Assembly: GCF_037975245.1 (NCBI RefSeq)
Contig: NC_092582.1
Coordinates: 15,145,077 to 15,209,076 of the forward strand
DNA: 64,000 bases
Direction of reading: 5' to 3'
DNA from: Apostichopus japonicus
Lineage: Eukaryota > Echinodermata > Holothuroidea > Aspidochirotida > Stichopodidae
The notes beneath the pieces are model-generated. The model was not told the origin of the DNA. It did not search any database and saw only the letters and a program-made list of their open reading frames with translations. The number at the start of each line of letters is the position of its first letter. The stretch's first letter is position 1. The translations under genes and the position numbers were made by a program. Shown here one piece after another: positions 12,320 to 25,700 of this stretch.

Positions 12320-12740
12320 TCTCTTTTCCCTGTCTTCCCTATGTTCACTCTTTTCACTCTTTCACTCTTTTCACTCTTTTCACTCTCTTCACTCTTTTCA
12401 ATCTTTTCACTCTTTTCAGTCTTTTCAATCTTTTCAATCTTTTCACTCTTTTCCCTCGTTAAAATCTATTCCTCTTTTCACTCTCTTTTCACTCTTTTCC
12501 CTCTTTCATTCATTTCAATCTCTTCCCCCTTTTCCCTATCTTCCCTATGTTCACTCTTTTCACTCTTTACACTCTTTTCCCTCTTCTCCTTCTTTTCAGT
12601 CTTTTCCCTCTTTTCAATCTTTTCCGTCTTTTCGCTCTTTACCGTTTTCCCGTCTTTCCCCTCTATTCAATCTTTTCACTCTCCGCCCTCTTTTCCATCT
12701 TTTCAATCTTTTCCCTCTTCCTCCTTTTCAATCCTTTCCG
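12320..12740. repeat. Strand-asymmetric pyrimidine minisatellite
   Basis: About 420 bp of nearly pure C/T on the plus strand, made of variants of TTTTCACTC, TTTTCAATC and TTTTCCCTC. It generates spurious Ser/Phe/Leu ORFs in all three plus frames. The polypurine/polypyrimidine character is compatible with triplex (H-DNA) formation. Confidence 0.9.
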
Positions 12741-13573
12741 TGAAAATTATTAGTTGATAACTGTCTTTGAACGGTCATTGGATTTGACAACTTTGACAGC
12801 ACACGTTTGTTTGCAGTCTGTTCTGTTTGTTGTTGTTTATATTCTGCGACAGGTTCAAAATGTGGTATAGCGGGATTTTGAGCGCTATTTCCCCTTCTGA
12901 TCACCTGAAAAATCTTTCCTTCGAATATATTGACCCTCCAAACTATTCAGAGTGATGACAAACCAAAATTTGTATTCCCAAGTGAATCATTGGTGTTGGC
13001 ATTTTCTATGACGTCATCGGCCTAGACTTAAGTAGATACTCTAAAATGTTTTCCGTCTCCTAATGTAAGGGAGGCAGTTATTAAAATAAGCATTTGCCCT
13101 TTAAAGTAGCTCATTTGGTTCAAATTGATAGCATACGTTGAAATATTAATTTAATAATTCCACTATATGGAGCTCAAACAGTTTTCAACTGATAATAATA
13201 CCGTTTCATTTAATTATCATTTTAAGAAGTGAATATTGTATATTCCTACTCAGAAACTCCCACTACGTAAGATGATGCATACTGTACGTATGCATGTAGG
13301 ACTAGACTGGGCCTGGCTTTGCGCTTGAGTACCTTAATACCAGTCGTAGTGCAGTGTACATACTACGCATAAAGCTAGCTGGCTGGTGTGATGTTAGTAT
13401 TACGTTATGTTGTTAGCATTACGAATAAAGGTCGATAGGTCTAATCGCTATGATGGCGAAGTGAATGCTGGAAATGTTAGTACTACTTTCTTCATATTTC
13501 TGATTTGAAACTGTGTTTAATTGAACCAAGGACATTTTTAATTTAGAAGTGAACAGTATATCCTAATTTCAAG

Positions 13574-13734
13574 ATGGGTAATCGTGGAATGGAGGATTTG
13601 ATTCCCTTAGTGAATAAGCTGCAAGATGCATTTGCTACAATCGGGCTCAGTCATACACTCGACCTTCCGCAAATTGCTGTAGTTGGTGGCCAGAGCGCAG
13701 GCAAAAGCAGCGTTTTAGAAAATTTTGTTGGTCG
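13574..13734 (+). CDS. DNM: Dynamin exon 1 (start codon and P-loop)
   Basis: Encodes residues 1-53 plus two bases of Arg54, including GGQSAGKSS with the nucleotide-binding Lys44. The donor is GTGAGT. The 5'UTR appears continuous upstream; whether a further noncoding exon exists cannot be seen. Confidence 0.95.
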
Positions 13735-16700
13735 GTGAGTAAATACAGAAGGTGAAAGCCAAAGAAATTTGGGCTATCCGACAATTCAGTTTCCTTGCCA
13801 ATGTAGCCTAGATCTAGGCTACGTTAGGCATGACCGTTAGTAAGACTCAGGCCTAAGCTAGGCCAACTCAGGGACTAGCCTGAATTAGGACAAATACTAG
13901 ACCTAGGCTTCAGTTCGGGTAAGCTAGCGTAGGCCTGACGTGTGGGCATGTCTATGTCTTAGGCCTAATTTCAAGCAATTGCTATGTATACATAAGTTTG
14001 GCAAAATGAAAAACTAGCCTAGGCCTCCCCATGATCTAATATAGTCAGTATTGCGAAGTTCGGACACCCCTAAGAAATACACGATTTCACCATGATAACC
14101 TACAGCAAGAGCCAATTTCACAAAAAAACTACAAAGCTACAGTTATTTTCTCTCCAAAGTGACACGTGTGCAACGAGTACTTACATATTTGCCAATAAAA
14201 GGAAGTTGTAGTTTTGGGGTGTTTCAAGGCTAAGGAGTCCCGAACTTCGTCCATGCTACTAGTACTACTACTAGTAGTAGTAGTGGAACTAGGGCCTAGT
14301 AATATATATACTTGGATGAAATAAAATGTGGCCTACTTATCCTATTTCTCTCCTTGGATTGTTCCATTCATTTTCTTAGAAGTTTTGTACAGCAATGTTC
14401 TCAAATTATGTTGAGCATCGACACTACACATCCCTTGCGGTGGTAACACGAACTGTAATATTTTCCTACATGGTGATATGGAACATTTTGTTTACACATG
14501 CAGTTTTGAGGTGCACCAAATTAGGGGTAAATAGGATACTGTACTAAGTCTGTAGCATGTACCTGAACACACCTACAGTTGTGAATGAAATGTATAGCCA
14601 TACTGTTAAGCTCTATGTACCGCACAGTACCTGCATTGTCTCTCAACTTGTGCCCAGAGCTTTTACTGAGTCTCAATTGCACAAAGTTCCTATTTTCTCT
14701 ACTTATTGAGGTCTAACTATGTAAGCTGATGGGAGGCAATCTATGAAAGACTATGCTTACCCTATCCAAATGCCATTACCAGCTCTAGACATTTATAAAG
14801 AGTGATAGACAGTACTTAAATTCTTAACAACAGAATCATTGTCAATGCCCATTACTTAGGTATTTTGAGATGTAGTGCCCGGTAAACCTGAACATGAAGA
14901 CCAAACAGTATATAACATGGTTAATTTCTCTTCATTTTAGTATGTTGTAAAAAAAATTAAAACTTTTTGCCATGATTTGCTAAGAACTCATATTGACAAT
15001 AAAAGTTGACATCGTCTGTTAACAGTCATTCCTGTGTAAGAAGCATTATGGACGACATCACAATAGGGATGTTCTGTATCAAGTGATCGACATTGCAGTA
15101 TGTGCAGAGTTTTCAAGGTTACATTAATTGCTAAACAGTATCAGCACCAGGGGTTTTCCCAACATTTACTGTATGAAAAGGAATCACCATTTCAGACTAA
15201 AAGTCAGATTAGTTTGTACCAGCTACATGTATGTGTTCATGGTTTCACCCTTAAGAACTATCCTAGCACTTTTCAGTTACTTATGTCTTGCTTATATATC
15301 CTGTACAGGTTATAGAGTGTAAAGGTTAGAATGTTTTAGGTTTCTTCTTGTAACTTATTTCCTTGTTTTGTGAACTTGGATCTACTGAATTTTGGTAGAT
15401 ATACAGGGAGTCTGGACTTTAATTTGTTAATGATGTTATTCCTTGTACCTTCAGCTTCTATGATTACTGCCAGCTGAACTATGTGCTTTTGTGTGGTTTA
15501 GTGTAGTATTTCCCAAGGGTTATGAAACCAACAGAAGTTCAACTGAAACTCTACCCATTTGGATAAATACCAGCCTAAACCAAGCCTACTGTAAGTGTAC
15601 AGTGGGTCATCATGAGAAGGAAGTAGTCCTCCTTCTTAAAGAATAGATTAAACTTAGTTTCTTTAGGTTGTTATGTGAGATAGATAAGATTTATAATATG
15701 TGCCGTCATTTTGTCCAAATTTACAGTTATTTCTAGCTTACGATATAATTCCTTTAACTGCCAATTCATCGTGAGTTCCAGTAAACCCACAGCTGTGTGC
15801 CAATTTCAATTCATAAAGTTCCACAATTGGCCATTCATTGTCCTAATATGACACCTCTGTGTGGAGCAGGAAACCCCCATTGTGTTCCTCTTAGTTTACA
15901 AATAGAATGGCGTTGGTTGTCAAAGACTTCCTGGTCCTGTTGAGGTCTGTTTGAGGTTTTTAGTCTTTTTGGTACTACGTCCCCATTGAACAAGCTTTTG
16001 TATTCTTAATTAAGACTTAAATAGGCAACTGAGCAACCATAAATTTTACTGATTGGTAGCTTTCCTAGAATATAAACAATGTTTGTACACTTAAAAAAAT
16101 TGAAGTAAATGTTAGTAGTTAAAATAGCTTAATAATGAAAATAGCAAAATACCAATAAATGTAGTTAAAGACTTTGGAAGCTCTTGTACCTAGTACTGTA
16201 CTCTAGTATAATGCAGGTCATGTGTTGCAGGCGAGGAATCAACAAGCTAACAGTACTGTGTAGTTTAGTTAGAGCTTTAAAGTCAGGATAAAGTGCCGGT
16301 GTCACACTAGTTAATTCAGTATCTTTCATATTACGAGAATAATGTGATTTGTGCTACTCTGCACTGACTGTACAGTCATTTCTGTGGTGGTATATTCCCA
16401 GTTGTGCTAAAGGGGGGTAGGGGATGGGGGGGAGGGTTATGTCGAAGGTAATGACAGAGATGCTTTAATTTTGGACATTTAGTCTTTCCAAATCTTCACC
16501 ATGTCACCTAATTCTTTCTCCAGGAAATATTTTCCAAATTTCTGGGATATATTAAGTGTCCACTTTCTCCTCATGGACATAGCGTTAAGTTGTTAAACAA
16601 TGTTGCACTTGTTGAGCTGGCAAAGTAAAAATAAAGTAAATAAATAATTAGAAAATAGATAGCAGGACGTTGTGTTGAAAGACAATAAGAAGAGTTTAAA

Positions 16701-19700
16701 TTAATAATAATAATAATATGTGACTAAAGCTTCTGTTTGTGATTTTATGTTCTGGGAGAAGATTTTGAAACTTTTTTCAACCACCATTGTTTTGGGTGGT
16801 GGCACTGTTTGGGAGAATTAATCCCCATTTTGATTATGATGAGCAATACAGCTCACTAAAGTACAGTACTTTGTAGTGTATCTCAAGTTACAGAACTTTA
16901 TATCTACTGTACTGTCGGGAATGCTCCACTGCGCCTGCCTTGACTAGAATCAAGTGGGAAGCCTACATATATGTACTGTACATACCTGTATGCTGAATAT
17001 AAACAATGCCAGCACTGTTCACTGAAAGGAAGCAGATATAATCATTACAAGTGGATAATTTTGTGAAAGTGAATTACACTTAAAAGTTTATTTATTTTTT
17101 CTTTAGTGAACCCATGGATGTATTGCAATTTGCAATGATGTAATAGTTCCAAGCAATGTTGGCATATATAGCACACTACCCTAGCTGTATCACAGGTCTT
17201 CTGTTGTCACCCTGATACTAAACTTTTTAATCCCTTAAACAAACTTGACAAGATTAGATTGTTACAATACTTTAAACAATTGTCATTAAGCCGTAGTTAG
17301 GTAACTGTTAAACGTGTATGTAAGATCAGTACTTGTAATAAGTAAATGAACAACAGAAAAACTGACTGGGAAACTACAGTATAAACAGCAAAGAAGTACT
17401 TGGCGAGAGCAGTAACTGAAAGGTCATTTAGTATTTGCCTGTGGCAATAGGTTGAATACTACTGGTCACTCATTTAGAAGTTCAAACTTCAATCGATCAG
17501 CAGTTGTGATGCCGGCCTTGAAAGAGAAATACCATTTTGCCGACCTGAAAACATTTAAGACTCCTCACTCGGTGTCTTTTCCCTTCTCCTTCTCCTTGTC
17601 CTTTCATTTTGGGTGGAAATATTGTGGGGGGGGGGGGAGGGGCCTGGAGGTCTATCAATTATTAGCATGCATTAATTTGGTTGTCAGGGGGAAGGGTAGG
17701 CGAGGGATTGTAATCAACCTGTGTGTAACAATATTATGAGACTCTTCCATAAAAGACCGACCTGGCTTAGTGTTATTTACATGTGCTGTATATCTCCATA
17801 GGGAGGTTTGAATTATGATTCTCTTGTCAGTGTTTTGGCAGTGTGACTGATGTATTGTCTTGAGTAGGCAGTCTTGCCTGCTTAATCAAGTGTAGACCAC
17901 TTGAAGAATCTAGACTGTAAGTGGATGTCAGGAATGACAGGCTTTTATTACAGTCCCATCACTTCACTGTCTGATTAGAACAGGTTCATACTGTTACAGG
18001 CATGCAAGATGCTCTACTGTACAGGCCTATATGGTAGCAATACCAACAGTATACACTGCTGCAGGAAGATACAGCATGTATGCAAGTGCAGATTTTTGAC
18101 AAGGGAAAGAAATTCATTACTTAAAAAGCCTTATTTTAGGAAATGACCCTCAACGATCCACACGGACCAGCTTTTTCAAACAAAAAACAGAAAATTCCTT
18201 TTTTATCTGATTTAAAAATAATTCTGGAAAATACATTAATGTTATGACTATGCTATGGTTATGTTCAAGTTGTTTCACCATCAGCAGCTGGTGTCTATGG
18301 TTTTAGGTTCTATCAGATTTGTTTGGCAGTGCTACAATATGTGTAACTTATTTGATTAGCTCTTCTGCATTTTCTGTCTCCTTTATTCGTATTTCTGTGA
18401 TGCTTTGTACATCTAGTTATACATGTATTCATTGTTATGTATTGTGTTATATTTTATGATGTATTCTCTTGTACCTCTTTTGAGGAGATATCTAGAATAA
18501 ACTGAAAGTGAAATTATGAACCATGTACCACACTGTGCATAGATAATACTATAGTACAGTACGGAAACAGCACAATGTTTGATACTGTACAGAACAGGAT
18601 GTACCATGCAGCGTGTGGCCACAGGCCTCTATACAGTACTGTGAACTACATTTGTCAGTACAGCCCATTCCATAATATGCTTGGAATACTGTAATCTCTC
18701 AGGCATTGTGCACAAAAATGGTTAAGAATGCTCTATACAGGGAAATACAAATTTTTGTCCAGATGGTTGATATCATACCTGCACTACGTAGGAAGTCTAA
18801 GAATGACACCAAGTCACTTGATCTCAAATTTTCAGTGGTTTTCCTTGGTTAACTGCATTACTATAGTTGTTTTCCCTTATAGATCTACTGTATGACTTTC
18901 GCTGCTCAATTCCATTTGTAAAATAGTGAAGTTTTTAATGCGATTTAATATTGGCATTTGTTTCATTACCAGAAATGTAAACATTATGTTGACCTTGAAA
19001 ATGAAACGATTTTGCTTCCTCCTGACACCATTGCATCACACATTTCGCCTGCCCTTGGCAGATGGTGAATCAGGGAATAATTTATCCGGTATGGCAAATT
19101 GGTCAAATTGCTATACTAAGTCCACAGCTGTATGTTATAGCAGTTTTGTTACACAGAAACTACAGTATTTTATAATCTGAGACAAAATTCAGAGCCTTCA
19201 GAAGTGCTAGGGCATAATTACTAAATACTAAATTAATATGCCCCGTGAATAATCGGACAGTAATTATTAACAGAAAAAAGTTGTTTTGTGAGCGCCCATC
19301 TGTTGTTCTGTGTTTAGGGGTCATCTGTAAGACTGTAAACATGTCTTCACGACTATCCAGATTAGATAATGAGGGTCAAATTCAGTTAGCCTGTGTTGAA
19401 ATCCGGGTGGGCGTGCAGCTGGCTTTATCAATATGGTAGTTTTCATCTTCCTTTCAAATTCAAATTAATGAATTGCTTCCACATGATATCCATACTGTAT
19501 ATGGTAAACCAATGCGGAGTGCCATTGAAGGATGGGTTTTTTTCAATTGAATATATGTGTCTTAAATGTTGAATTGTAAAGGAAACTAAAAATTACAAGT
19601 ACGGTAAACTGTACATACTTTGTGTATATTAAACATAGTCAAGTAGTTGCATGTTTATGTTACAATCGTTTCATACGAGATAATTTTACGAAACAAAAGT

Positions 19701-22700
19701 GAAAAAGCAGAGTATTAATCGTACTTCATGGAAATCAAAAGCATACCAAATTGACTGTAGGTATCATTTTAATAATACTAGAATTTTGTTGCGTGTCATT
19801 AATTTTCATCGATCAGTATCTCATGTGCTTAAATTTCTTGCAACTGTACAGGCCCTGCTTAACATTGGACTAGAAGCACAGTACAGTACGGTGTCGAACC
19901 CAGCGCTCTGTGTTACATTTGTAATATAAATGGGGATTAGACCCTGCACTCGGGAATCAGGATTAAGTTTGTAATAGAAACGTAGCTCGTTTCTGACCAG
20001 GGATCATTGGTGACCTTTACTCTCCACTGCTGTTTGTTATGTGCATAATGTGACATAGGACTGTAGTAGGCATTAGGTACTAGCACCAGTTCACATCACA
20101 TAGCTGATAATCTGATACTGTGCACGGGGTCAAAATGTAAATGCTGTGAGGGGTTATCACAATCATTTCAATGCCGGATTCTGATGAGTGTGGGGTCTGA
20201 TCCATAATGTAACTTACAGTACTGTATATATATATATGCAGTACCCTACCCTATTTTTATTTTACATGAAGCTTGTGCATGTTTTCCAAGGCATCCTGGG
20301 AGTAGAGCTTTTGTGAAACTCATTCTCTGCGTTGGCTTGTGTAAATGATATGGAAACAAGCAACAGCTAAATGCAAATTATCTTTCTTTATCATTTGGCA
20401 TTTTTCAGCATATATACTGTATAAAAACTCAACCTGTAGTGTGTTAATAGTGAAAATTAAGCAAAATTTCTTGTAATACTTCCTGTCCTTGTCCCAGAAG
20501 CCTGCAAACTGTAGTTAATTCTCAGTAGTTTCATAGTTGGTTTGGTTTAATAGGGAACTTGAATCTACTATGTACAGTAAAACAGTATGATATACATCAA
20601 TGATGGTTTATTAGACCTGCAAATATTGCCATAGGAATTAATAAAATTTATAAAAGACAGTGAAAACATGTTTATCATATATATACCTGCAAGATTTCAG
20701 TTTTGCTTGTTGAGTTCAAGATCGGGCTGGAATTGGGTCGTTGTTAAGAAAATGGCTTTTTCTAGCAAACTGATATGTCTAAACCTCCTCTCTGCCCCCC
20801 CTCCCTTTTTTGTTGTTGAAGAAGATTTGATTGATCAAATGATCAAACTTGAGTGGTACTTTAGATATTCTGTAGTTTACATACATTTTATGCCGGTATC
20901 TGAAACCTGAAGACGTGGTTTAATATTTAAAGCTTTGAGTAAACATTGCAAAACTTGATGGCAATTAAGCAATTTATGCTTACAGTATAATTGAAGGCAT
21001 CCCTGGGATTGTGGTTGTGTTTGATACTGTACCTAATGCAAGTTACCGTTTGCTGCAGTGCATATACACTTAAGCAATATTAATTTGGAATCTGTTGTAC
21101 ACATGTAATCTTCAGTTCAAATACTGTGTTCTAACAAATTTTAATTCAATTTCCTACAATGCTGGGCAGCATACATACATGTGTATATACACGCATACTG
21201 TCACACAAACATCCATACATACATACACACATACATACACCCATACATAGTAGTCCAGCAAAGGTTAAAAAAAAAAGTTAGAAAAAAAGTTAGAAATTTT
21301 ACTCTTGCTTTTTAATGCTAAATTGCTAATGCTATGAAAATTGTCCGGCTGTCGAAACGTCAAAGATCCCCTCATAATTCATTAATAAATACTCACAGAA
21401 TTACATTAATTTGGTAAAAAAAAATCGTCTAGTAGGATGTACTTGGTAATAATACTGTATCTTACGTTAGGAAATTTATTCGGACAAAAATTTCCGACGG
21501 ATCACTATTACAGTGCAGGAAGTATGTATATATAACTAGAGTTTCGTTTGCATCTTTGTAATCTGAGTTGCATTGTGAAACTGGAGATGTTGATGTGAAA
21601 TTTTATCCAGGGATTAATATGCTGTTTGTAAAAAGATACGAAGGTATTCAGTATATAGTTAGAGATAGGAGGGATTTTGTTATAAACTGAAATTTCAATC
21701 AAATCCATATAATATTGCCTATGTCCAGTATCATAAATCACTAATTCACAGAGGTCAATTATAAATGAAAAAGATAAGTCCTTTGTTTCTGGGTTGTTTA
21801 GTTTTTGGTTGGCATCAGTGACAATGGTGATAGTTCCATAACAACTCCCTGGTTACAGTGGGTAACTACCCTTCAGGCTTAGTGATGGGGGTGGGAAGGG
21901 CAGGGGGATGGGGTTCTTGGCAGTTACACATTGTCTTTGCATTAACTTTCATCGATTTTGTAATTTTGCATAGAGCTGTTGCACAATCACTGTGCACGAT
22001 AACATATTAATGTTAACCCTATGTACTACTGTGGGATGATTTATGTGTTCTACTGTACCTGTAGCTATCATCTAGATCGACAGACTTGGTCAGCTCTTTT
22101 AATTTAATACCACTTTTCCTATCTTCTTCATCTTCTTCTTCATCAGAGACTTTTTACCTCGTGGATCTGGCATTGTCACCAGGAGACCTCTTATTTTACA
22201 ACTTATTCATGCCAAGTCAGGTAAGAGGTTTGATGTGTTTTTGATACATGATAAAGTAAAGTATTTTGTGGTATATTTAGCAGCTTCTTGAATATTGATT
22301 TTGGTTACATTTTTACTATTAACTTATCCTGTCACAATCTAATGGGACCCTCCTTGCAATCATATACCGTGACCAAAGATGTACTGTACTCCTCTCGTAC
22401 AGGTCTTATGTTACTGTTGCACTTTCCCATCTACCTAGCCTAGTAACTTTGTACCACTGCCGCCCCCTCTCCCCCCCCCCCATTCACTCTCTTCTGGGTC
22501 AGCGCCCATCACCTCTTCCCTTCCGAATCTGCCATTCCCAAAGTTAGCAGTGTTTTGGTCGCTTGTAAATAGCCAAACCAGGGAGTTTGGGATATGTTAT
22601 AAATTATTTATGAAAGATTCGAGTAAGGGCTCTCTACCATTTGTATCGTTACTGTACATGTATAGTAACATCAATTACTTCCAGTTTCAATTAGAGGCTT

Positions 22701-25700
22701 ATATTAGAACATCATGTACATAGCATTTTTCTAGCATATTTGGGGCCAATACAGCACACCTTTATTAAATACTTTACTGTATTTATTTGTCAGCACAGTA
22801 CTGTGCCATTTCCGTAATGAAAATACTGTAGGTGTCAGTGATATCCAGTGTTAGATAACATCAGGAGGAAGTTCCTTTTTTGGGGGGGTGGCAGGGGGGA
22901 GAACATCCCCTGTGATACTGAATGCATTGTGCCAAATTTGACCCTTTTGTTTTTGCCTTTGCATGATAAATCCCAATATTTGAGCACTTTGAAAGATTCT
23001 TGCTTAATTGAAACTGTCGTGAAAGAAGTTCCACTTTCTATTCGGTTAATATAGTAGTACAGTGTATTTTAAAGACCGATATGATTTATATTACAACTTT
23101 CGTTAACACGGTACTCGTCTTGACTCTTGAATACGTTTTGGTTGAAGATTGCAATTCCCATATATAATTAAACATTTAATGGGGGAAAAAGATCCCATGT
23201 TTGAGTTAGGACTCTGTGAGGTTGGATTTGATGAACATACTGCACAGAATTAAAAGAATTTGACCGGTGTTACTGTGGAGTGGATAAAAGGATGCTGGGT
23301 GGCACCAAAGGGAGTAGATTGGAAAAAAGCAAGGAATCAAAATGTAAATACATAGTTGCTTCTTTGAATGGTAGATCCAGAAGGTAGGTGCCCATAAAGT
23401 GAGGGGGCAGTGCTAAAATGTTCCAATCATGTAGTTTTAGGTACAGTAGGAAAGTGCATACATGTTGACTGGGCGGCGGTAACTCGTCGCTCGTAAATCC
23501 CCAAACTATTACGTGTTGGGGAGGTGCACAGCAACAGTTTTTTTGCCAGTGTGTTTCCACCACAGGCAGCTATTTCAAAATCATCGAACATTGGTGTGAC
23601 TACTATATCCTTCAACCCTGCCCCCCCCCTCCCCCTCCTCTTCCACCCCAATTTCACACCTGTCTCAGCATTCTTGATCGGAGAATAATTTCAAAAGCTG
23701 TTAATTCCAATATGCGCTTTGTAATGAACTTTCAACAACACATGTGCACAATTAGGCAAATACAGTAAGCTACTGTAATACAGTAGCAACACAGAAATTG
23801 ACAGTACATGAAATTTGTGTACTAAATCAGTGACTGCAGGCATACATTCTACATTACTTATTGTGAAATGGTCACTGCAAAACATACCATATTCTGAGGC
23901 CACTGAGGTCATCTCTTGTTTTGATTATTTGAAAGGTTACCAACTCAATTCCCTAGGTTCAAATGCTATGTCACTCAGTCACTGTATTTACTATTTAGAC
24001 AAACGTCGTGCCCGTAACATTTAGGCAAAGCAATTGCGATGGAATATATATAGCCATAGTGTACGTAGTTTACCATAGTTTACATCCAACCCCTGATAAA
24101 TCCATCCTCGTTTTTGTCTTTAACCTTGTGTACTACTTTAGTATATCTTCAACCTACAGTACTTAACGATATTAATTTTGTCTTCGTGTTAGATAGCCTG
24201 TTTGCCTGCATTGTGTATCATTACCCTCGGAATTAAATTTATACAGTAATACGTGGGTGGCAGACTCGGGAGACAAAATCAATGAAAGTTTCTTCATACT
24301 TAGTGAAAGCTGCTAGGTAATTGGAACTGTTTACTCTCCAATGAATCTTAATGTTGTAGGTCAGTAGCATGCATGGAGGAACTGTGAAACTGCATACTTC
24401 TTCAAATTTATGGTTTATCGACTCAAGGGCCGTCTGAAGTTTCTTCAGACTGTACAGTATTAGTACAGTGTGTATGTATGTATGATACAATTACAGTATA
24501 ATATCACTTAGTACAATGTAGATACTGTAATGTACAGCACGGTGTGGTAAAGTACAGAACATTAGCGTTACTAGTACAGTGTGTATGTACAGTACAGTTA
24601 TAGTACAGTATATAATATCTACATACAGTAGAGTACGGTACAATGTATATACTGTAATGTACAGCACAGTACTGTAAAGTACAGAACATTACCGTTACTA
24701 GTACAGTGTGTATGTACAGTACAGTTATAGTATAATGTCTACATACAGTAGAGTACTGTACAGTACTCTACTGTATATACTGTACTGTATAGCACAGTAC
24801 TGTAAAGTACAGAACATTACCGTTACTAGTACAGTGTTTATGTACAGTACAGTTATAGTATAATGTCTACATACAGTAGAGTACTGTACAGTACTCTACT
24901 GTATATACCGTACTGTATAGCACAGTACTGTAAAGTACAGAACATTACCGTTACTAGTACAGTGTGTATGTACAGTACAGTTATAGTATAAATTGTCTAC
25001 ATACAGTAGAGTACTGTACAGTACTCTACTGTATATACTGTACTATATAGCACAGTACTGTAAAGTACAGAACATTACCGTTACTAGTACAGTGTGTACG
25101 TACAGTACAGTTATAGTAATGTCTACATACAGTAGAGTAGAGTACAATATATATAGTGTAATGTACAGCACAGTATGGTAACGTACAGAACATGACCTTT
25201 ACTAGTACTGTGTGTATGTACAGTACAGTTAATATCTATGTACAGTACAGTAGAATTGAAAGAGGAATGCCAAAAATACTGTATGCTTGCCAGATGTTGT
25301 TTTGATTTGAAAAGTTGTTATTTAGATACCACCGGGTCTATCAAGTTAAATTTAATGTCCAAACAAATTTTAGCCAGAATTATATATTTAGATATGTCCA
25401 TAGCTAAACTTGTCATCCTGTAATAGAAAAACAATATGATTGCCAAAGCAGGAAATATGTATACAGTAACTAGTTTATGCTACTGTAGTACAGCACTGTT
25501 CAATTCTTCAATTATGTTGTCGTCTGATATATCCTGTTGGCTACGCTCCTAAAAATATCTTTGTCACTTCCCTTACACTGTACAACATACTTTGCCATAC
25601 ACTGTAGCTCATTCTGCAGTTTCCCTGCAAGGTAAAGAACTTTAGCAACCTGTTGGCATCCTACCGTACTTGCCTCTAGGTTTGAAAGTACAAGTAACTA

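Larger units (their letters stand above)
8209..13573. other. Intergenic region upstream of dynamin
   Basis: No supported coding sequence. It holds a TA microsatellite (9001-9084), a three-copy 135-bp repeat (9721-10122), an inverted-repeat element (11313-11762) and a pyrimidine-rich tract (12320-12740). The last few hundred bases before 13574 should include the dynamin promoter and 5'UTR, but I saw no clear TATA or initiator motif. Confidence 0.6.

Noticed and set aside
12174-12757. Long Ser/Phe/Leu-rich ORFs in three overlapping frames
   Set aside because: They arise from the pyrimidine minisatellite; all three frames are open for the same reason and the composition is not protein-like.
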